Assembly (NCBI RefSeq): GCF_900327775.1
Contig: NZ_OUMZ01000003.1
Location: 62,001 to 126,000 of the forward strand
Direction: 5' to 3'
Origin: Roseovarius sp. EL26
Lineage (GTDB): Bacteria; Pseudomonadota; Alphaproteobacteria; Rhodobacterales; Rhodobacteraceae
Length of the DNA stretch: 64,000 nt
Both the position numbers and the translations under genes were made by a program. A model generated the notes under the pieces. It saw only the letters and a program-made list of their open reading frames with translations, did no database searches and had not been told where the DNA came from. This document shows positions 60,033-64,000 of this stretch, in pieces (position 1 is the first letter of the stretch; each line of letters opens with the position of its first letter).

Positions 60033-61370
60033 TTAATGCTTTGCCTGCTCGATCTGATGGGCAAACTGCAGCAAACGCGCATCAGATCCCTTTGGTCCAG
60101 TGATATGCAGCCCAACCGGCATGCCATCTGAAGAGGTGCCAAACGGAATGGAAATCGAAGGTAGCTCCAGAATAGGTGTCAGCGTAACAGTGCGCCAGTC
60201 CTCATCAATTTCGTGATCTCTTGCATCCGCATCAAACGCCAATCCTGTTGTTGTTGGCCAGATCGCAAAGTCATATCGCTCAAAAAACGCCACAACGTCC
60301 TGCCAGACGTTTCCGCGTACCGCCTGATAGGTGGCGTAATCAGTCAGATTAAATTCGGCTCCCTGTTGGCAAGCCGTGACGAAATTCTCGGCAGCCAAGG
60401 CCATATCCGGATGAAATACTGATTTTAACCCAAGCGCCGACAGTGTTCTAACCATTGGGACAAAGGGTGTGAATGGCTCGAGCGTTGGTGCGGTATCCTC
60501 AACCTGCCATCCTAAATCACGGCATAAAGCCGTGATCGGATCAAGCGCGGTGCATATGGATGGGTCTGTTTGTGTCCCAAAGGGGTTGAGGTTAATGGCG
60601 AGCCTCCCAGTGGGAAAAGGCATATTGAGGAGCCCGACTGAGGGAAGGTCTTTCCAAAATCCAAGCGCTTGTGTCTGGGAATTTCCCTGCATGACCTCAA
60701 GCATCATAGCGAGGTCTTTGACGCTTCTGGCCATCGGACCGGGAATGCTCAGCCCGTCGAAAGGGACCGGGTTGGGATGATAAGGCACTAAGCCCGAACT
60801 TGGTCTGAATCCAACGACACCGCACCATGCCGCCGGGCTGCGGAGCGACCCGCCCAGATCGGATCCATCTGCCAAGGCAACCATGTTCGCGGCCAATGCT
60901 GCCGCCGCTCCGCCCGAGCTGCCGGCAACGGTTTTATTCAGATCATGCGGATTGCGTGTGGTGCCGGAGACCAAATTGGTGGTCTGTCCGGAAAAGGCAA
61001 ACTCTGGCGTGTTGGATTTACCGATGATGACCGCACCAGCCGCGCGCAGGCGGGCGACGTGCAGGGCGTCATAGTCTGGGATGTGGTGTTCGTAACTTCG
61101 TGACCCCCATGTGGTGCGCAAACCTTTGGTTTCAAACACATCCTTGATCGCAATCGGCAGGCCATGCAGCGGCCCGACAGGGCGGGCCATCCTGTCCAGT
61201 TCGTTCGCGCGATCATAGGCGGCCTGCCAATCGAGCGTGACAAAGGCATTCACATCGCTTTCAACCTTATCCACTTGCGCCTGATAGGCTGACAATGCCT
61301 CTTGCGCGCTCAACTGTCTGCTCTGAAGTCTGCCTGCCAGATCAGTGGCCGAAAGCTTGATGATGTCCAT
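60033..61370 (-). CDS. Amidase (amidase signature family)
   Basis: A 445-residue hydrolase of the Ser-cisSer-Lys family. GLPIAIKDVFETKG (about 69-82) carries the catalytic Lys, and VAGSSGGAAAALAANMVALADGSDLGGSLR the cis-Ser and nucleophile Ser. AAWCGVVGFRPSSGLVP completes the signature. It may hydrolyse an aliphatic or aromatic amide, or act in amino-acid or urea-derivative turnover (allophanate hydrolase and Glu-tRNA amidotransferase are relatives), but nothing in the neighbourhood narrows this. GAGA lies about ten bases ahead of the ATG. It ends just inside the rpmJ terminator. Confidence 0.85.
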   Translation of the reverse strand: MDIIKLSATDLAGRLQSRQLSAQEALSAYQAQVDKVESDVNAFVTLDWQAAYDRANELDRMARPVGPLHGLPIAIKDVFETKGLRTTWGSRSYEHHIPDYDALHVARLRAAGAVIIGKSNTPEFAFSGQTTNLVSGTTRNPHDLNKTVAGSSGGAAAALAANMVALADGSDLGGSLRSPAAWCGVVGFRPSSGLVPYHPNPVPFDGLSIPGPMARSVKDLAMMLEVMQGNSQTQALGFWKDLPSVGLLNMPFPTGRLAINLNPFGTQTDPSICTALDPITALCRDLGWQVEDTAPTLEPFTPFVPMVRTLSALGLKSVFHPDMALAAENFVTACQQGAEFNLTDYATYQAVRGNVWQDVVAFFERYDFAIWPTTTGLAFDADARDHEIDEDWRTVTLTPILELPSISIPFGTSSDGMPVGLHITGPKGSDARLLQFAHQIEQAKH

Positions 61371-61552
61371 GGCATGTCTCGCTGTGAATGGTTTTGATCG
61401 TGATACCGACGTCGTTCCCCTGCGGACCTGCCAAACCCGACATGCGTTTGTCTGAAATGGAAGGATCTTAAGACCAGTTCAAATCTTCGCTTGCTGTTTG
61501 AGGAGCAAAGCCCTTAGCTGGCGCAAAGTCATGCAAAAGTAGGATGACGGCA

Positions 61553-62803
61553 ATGAGCACGTCCTTGAAAATTATTGTTATCGGCGCAGGTATCTGCGGC
61601 CTCAGTTCGGCGATCTGGTTGCAACGGTCGGGGCATCAGGTAACCCTGATTGACCGCGAGGGGCCAGGGGCCGGTGCCTCCTATGGTAATGCGGGATTGA
61701 TGGCGCAGTGGGCATTTATTCCAGTCAATACACCGGGGTTGATCAAGGACAGCATCAAATACCTCACCGATCCATCATCACCTTTGTTTATGCAATGGGA
61801 TCAAGTGCCTAGGCTGACCCCGTGGCTGTGGCAATTTGTTAAGCGCGCCAATGCAAAAGATGCGCGATTCACGGCGCAGGCCCTGATTGATATCATCGCA
61901 GATGGAGGCGATCAGCATCGCGCATTGACCCACGGCACGCAGGCGCAAGAGATGATCACCAGCAGTGACTTTGCCTATGCCTACGCCTCGCGCAAGGACT
62001 TTGACAAAGACAGCTTTGGCTGGAGTATCCGGCGTGAGGCCGGGTTTGTCCCAGAGATGATAGAAGGTGCGGCAGTGCAGGAATTCGATCCGATGCTTGG
62101 GCCCTCGGTTAAATGCCTCGCGCGGCTCAAGACACAGGGGCACATCCTTGATCCTGGCGGATACATGCACGCGCTGGCGGATATATTGCGCAATGAAGGT
62201 GGGCAGGTGATGCAAGCCGAGGCCAAGGATTTTACTCTAAGCGATGGAAGGATTGTATCGGTTGAGACGGATCAGGGCAGCTTTCCTTGTGATCAGGCGG
62301 TTCTGACTTCGGGTATTTGGTCCAAGGCACTGATGAAAAAGCTGGGCTTCAAGGTGATGCTTGAAACCGAACGGGGTCACCATCTGCACCTGAAAAACCC
62401 TTCGCAAACACCGCGTTGTCCGATGATTTTGGGTAAGGGCAAGTTTGGAGTGACCCCGATGGCCACGGGCCTGCGTTGTGCGGGCACGGTTGAGTTGGGC
62501 ACGCATGAGCGTGGTGCATCACGCGCGCCGTTGGAGCTGATCCGCAAGCAGATCGCTAAGGATTTTCCCAATCTCGAATATGACGCGGCAGAGGAGTGGG
62601 TTGGGTACCGTCCGTCCACACCAGACAGTCTGCCGTTGATCGGAGAGATAGGGAAAACAGGGGTTTACGCAGGGTTTGGGCATCAGCACATTGGGTTGAC
62701 TGCTGGGCCCAAGACCGGCCGTTTGATTGCCGACATGATCAGCGGGCGCAAACCCAACATTGATCTTTCGCCATTTGATGCAAACCGGTTTGATCGCCGC
62801 TGA
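61553..62803 (+). CDS. D-amino acid dehydrogenase-like FAD-dependent oxidoreductase
   Basis: A 416-residue DAO-family flavoprotein. IIVIGAGICGLSSAIWLQRSG at the N-terminus is the FAD-binding motif, followed by DREGPGAGASYGNAGLMAQW, a DadA-like active-site loop, and the C-terminal GYRPSTPDSLPLIGEI and GFGHQHIGLTAGPKTGRLIADMI. This pattern is typical of D-amino acid dehydrogenase (DadA) or related amine oxidases. The ATG nine bases upstream was rejected because AGG lies only a base or two ahead of it. It is divergent from the amidase gene across a 180-base gap. Confidence 0.86.
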   Translation: MSTSLKIIVIGAGICGLSSAIWLQRSGHQVTLIDREGPGAGASYGNAGLMAQWAFIPVNTPGLIKDSIKYLTDPSSPLFMQWDQVPRLTPWLWQFVKRANAKDARFTAQALIDIIADGGDQHRALTHGTQAQEMITSSDFAYAYASRKDFDKDSFGWSIRREAGFVPEMIEGAAVQEFDPMLGPSVKCLARLKTQGHILDPGGYMHALADILRNEGGQVMQAEAKDFTLSDGRIVSVETDQGSFPCDQAVLTSGIWSKALMKKLGFKVMLETERGHHLHLKNPSQTPRCPMILGKGKFGVTPMATGLRCAGTVELGTHERGASRAPLELIRKQIAKDFPNLEYDAAEEWVGYRPSTPDSLPLIGEIGKTGVYAGFGHQHIGLTAGPKTGRLIADMISGRKPNIDLSPFDANRFDRR

Positions 62804-62891
62804 TACTGGTTTTTGCTGATTTGCGTCAGATCAAAGACTGCCCCTGATTTACAGACCAATTTGTGGTAAGCTGTCAAAGGAGGAGGCTGAG

Positions 62892-63218
62892 ATGATTGGA
62901 ATCAGCACCCACAAAATCGCGCAAATTATCCTTATGTCCCGGGAACTTGACCGGGCTGAACGAGAGTTGCGCGCATTCATTGAGCGCCTGACGGTGGAAG
63001 AGCAAGTCAGTCTTGTCGCCGTGATGTGGATCGGGCGCGACAGTTTCATGCGCGATGAGCTGGAAGAAGCCAAAGCCACTGCCCGCGAAGAGGCGACAAC
63101 CCCAACGGCGGATTACCTTCTGGGCACACCGCATCTGTCAGACCATCTTGAAAATGGTTTGGATGAGCTGGGGATTTCGGTGGTGCAGGACGAGGATGAA
63201 TTGGTGCGCGGCGGCTGA
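62892..63218 (+). CDS. DUF3775 domain protein
   Basis: A 108-residue acidic protein, probably cytosolic, of the DUF3775 family. The pattern DRAERELRAFIERLTVEEQVSLVAVMWIGRDSF and the LLGTPHLSDHLENGLDELG tail fit members I know by pattern only. Its function is unknown. AGGAGG lies six bases before the ATG, an unusually strong ribosome site. Its stop codon is followed after one base by a copy of the dispersed repeat. Confidence 0.75.
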   Translation: MIGISTHKIAQIILMSRELDRAERELRAFIERLTVEEQVSLVAVMWIGRDSFMRDELEEAKATAREEATTPTADYLLGTPHLSDHLENGLDELGISVVQDEDELVRGG

Positions 63219-63219
63219 C

Positions 63220-63269
63220 AAAATGCGTACAGGTTGTACAGCCTGTACGCGGGTTATGTACACAAATCG
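63220..63269 (-). repeat. GTAC-rich 50-bp dispersed repeat, copy 2 (inverted)
   Basis: Read on the minus strand it begins CGATTTGTGTACATAA and matches copy 1 at 44 of 50 positions, including all four GTAC cores. It lies directly after the DUF3775 stop codon. The different setting of the two copies argues against a single fixed promoter function. Confidence 0.8.
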
Positions 63270-63291
63270 GAAAGTTGTGATGCGTCGGAAT

Positions 63292-63312
63292 GGTGGGCAG
63301 AAATTGCCCACC
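63292..63312. repeat. GGTGGGCA palindrome
   Basis: GGTGGGCA and TGCCCACC flank GAAAT, forming a perfect 8-bp stem, 22 bases beyond the GTAC-rich repeat. It looks like a REP-type palindrome. It may form one composite element with the neighbouring repeat. Confidence 0.6.
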
Positions 63313-63433
63313 CTACGGCGATCGCCCTTGCGCGCGTTGGCGATGCACGGCTTGGGTAGGGGGGAGAATGCTGTTGTGAAAACAAATGGCGAATGGCCCG
63401 TTCGTACTGTCCCGGCTTTTTAAGACTTCCGAT

Positions 63434-64000
63434 CTAAGCAATATCACAAACAAGGTCTGTAAAGGTTTGTTTTCGAGACTTGATGTATTCTACTCGAATT
63501 AGCGGACCAGTAATCTTTGAAGGTATCCGCATATAATAAGTCGTCCCATACATATTCGTTAGAAGATTAATTTCCGTATAAAGCCATCTCTTACCGTTCT
63601 CACATTGCTCGAACGCGATAGCGAAACTGATAGGCTCTTCGTTACTCCTTTTGACATAAGGCATGCTATAAAAGCCCTCATAATAGAGCTTTTCTGCATC
63701 TGTAATCCTGTCAGGATTATTAAGGACACTTTGCCCTACTTGAGCAGCAATTGCTGATTGTGGTGACGCGTCGAAAAAGAGGCCCACAGAAATTTTACTC
63801 AGTAATCTTAAAAACTGTTCAACATTGAATGGATACTCCACTCTTACTGTGTTGGCGTTGGGACAGTACTTGCGCTTAACAATATCAAGTAACTTTGCGG
63901 ATTCAGATTGGCCTGGGAGCTTAACAGTAACTGGGGTTTGTGTGTTTGGCTTGAGTTTTAAAAATGGTGGCGGAATGAAAAAGGGGATCAAGTAACTTTT
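63434..64000 (-). CDS. Hypothetical protein (5' end outside window)
   Basis: I do not recognise a family. At least 188 residues are visible; the frame stays open to the window edge, so the true start lies outside. Visible parts are a basic hydrophobic stretch (PFFIPPPFLKLK), SESAKLLDIVKRKYCPNANTVRVE, LLSKISVGLFFDASPQ, a Tyr-rich KLYYEGFYSMPYVKR and a C-terminal RVEYIKSRKQTF. The stretch is richer in A and T than the rest of the window. The last codon, TAG, sits in a 10-base string that equals the end of a common sequencing adapter, so the end could be an artefact. Confidence 0.55.
   Translation of the reverse strand, partial: KSYLIPFFIPPPFLKLKPNTQTPVTVKLPGQSESAKLLDIVKRKYCPNANTVRVEYPFNVEQFLRLLSKISVGLFFDASPQSAIAAQVGQSVLNNPDRITDAEKLYYEGFYSMPYVKRSNEEPISFAIAFEQCENGKRWLYTEINLLTNMYGTTYYMRIPSKITGPLIRVEYIKSRKQTFTDLVCDIA

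Noticed and set aside
1..64000. CRISPR array, insertion sequence or replication origin
   Set aside because: No evenly spaced repeats with unique spacers, no transposase and no DnaA-box cluster were seen.

Overview
The window looks like a chromosomal segment of an alphaproteobacterium of the Rhodobacteraceae, most likely a marine Roseobacter-clade organism. Pointers are an apparently moderate-to-high GC content, the Mrp-type Na+/H+ antiporter with fused A and B subunits, the short HisG with HisZ, the L36 form with a single cysteine, many ATGA-overlapping operons, and the gene families found (dimethylglycine dehydrogenase-like enzyme, BMP-type nucleoside ABC importer, beta-hydroxyaspartate cycle). 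I see no insertion sequence, phage, CRISPR array or replication origin. The species call is inference.

Region 1 (1-21.3 kb) is one large purine and glyoxylate catabolic locus. It holds hydroxyisourate hydrolase (uraH, cut by the window edge), a fused allantoinase/OHCU decarboxylase (puuE-uraD), ureidoglycolate lyase (allA) and an NCS2 purine permease. Next come a ThrE-like exporter, an Ldh-family dehydrogenase and the complete beta-hydroxyaspartate cycle (bhcA, bhcB, bhcC, bhcD with the divergent IclR regulator bhcR). After these lie ureidoglycine aminohydrolase (allE), guanine deaminase (guaD), a second NCS2-like permease, xdhC, xdhB, xdhA and a divergent LysR regulator. Together they describe guanine -> xanthine -> urate -> allantoin -> ureidoglycolate -> glyoxylate, with the glyoxylate fed through aspartate-dependent transamination into iminosuccinate and aspartate. 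Urate oxidase and allantoate amidohydrolase are the steps not seen in the window.

Region 2 (21.3-27.3 kb) is a six-gene Mrp/Mnh cation antiporter operon. Region 3 (27.5-37.9 kb) holds tRNA-Gln, an SH3-domain protein, a D-2-hydroxyacid dehydrogenase, gamma-glutamyltransferase, a large protein of unknown function, a dimethylglycine dehydrogenase-like flavoenzyme, a DUF937 protein, a GH25 lysozyme-like protein and a DUF938 protein. Region 4 (38-42.6 kb) is a BMP-type nucleoside ABC importer, which fits the purine theme.

Region 5 (43.2-59.5 kb) carries an HxlR/SnoaL divergent pair, dnaE, two poorly known envelope proteins, slyX, the hisS-hisZ-hisG operon, a hydroxyproline dehydratase-like enolase-superfamily enzyme, a GntR/NCS1 permease pair, dinB with an N-terminal Cys-rich extension, and an N-formylglutamate amidohydrolase-like gene. 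Region 6 (59.6-64 kb) has tRNA-Val, rpmJ, an amidase, a D-amino-acid dehydrogenase-like flavoenzyme, a DUF3775 gene and an AT-rich gene cut by the window edge. A 50-bp GTAC-rich element occurs just before dinB and, inverted, just after the DUF3775 gene; it appears to be a dispersed repeat.
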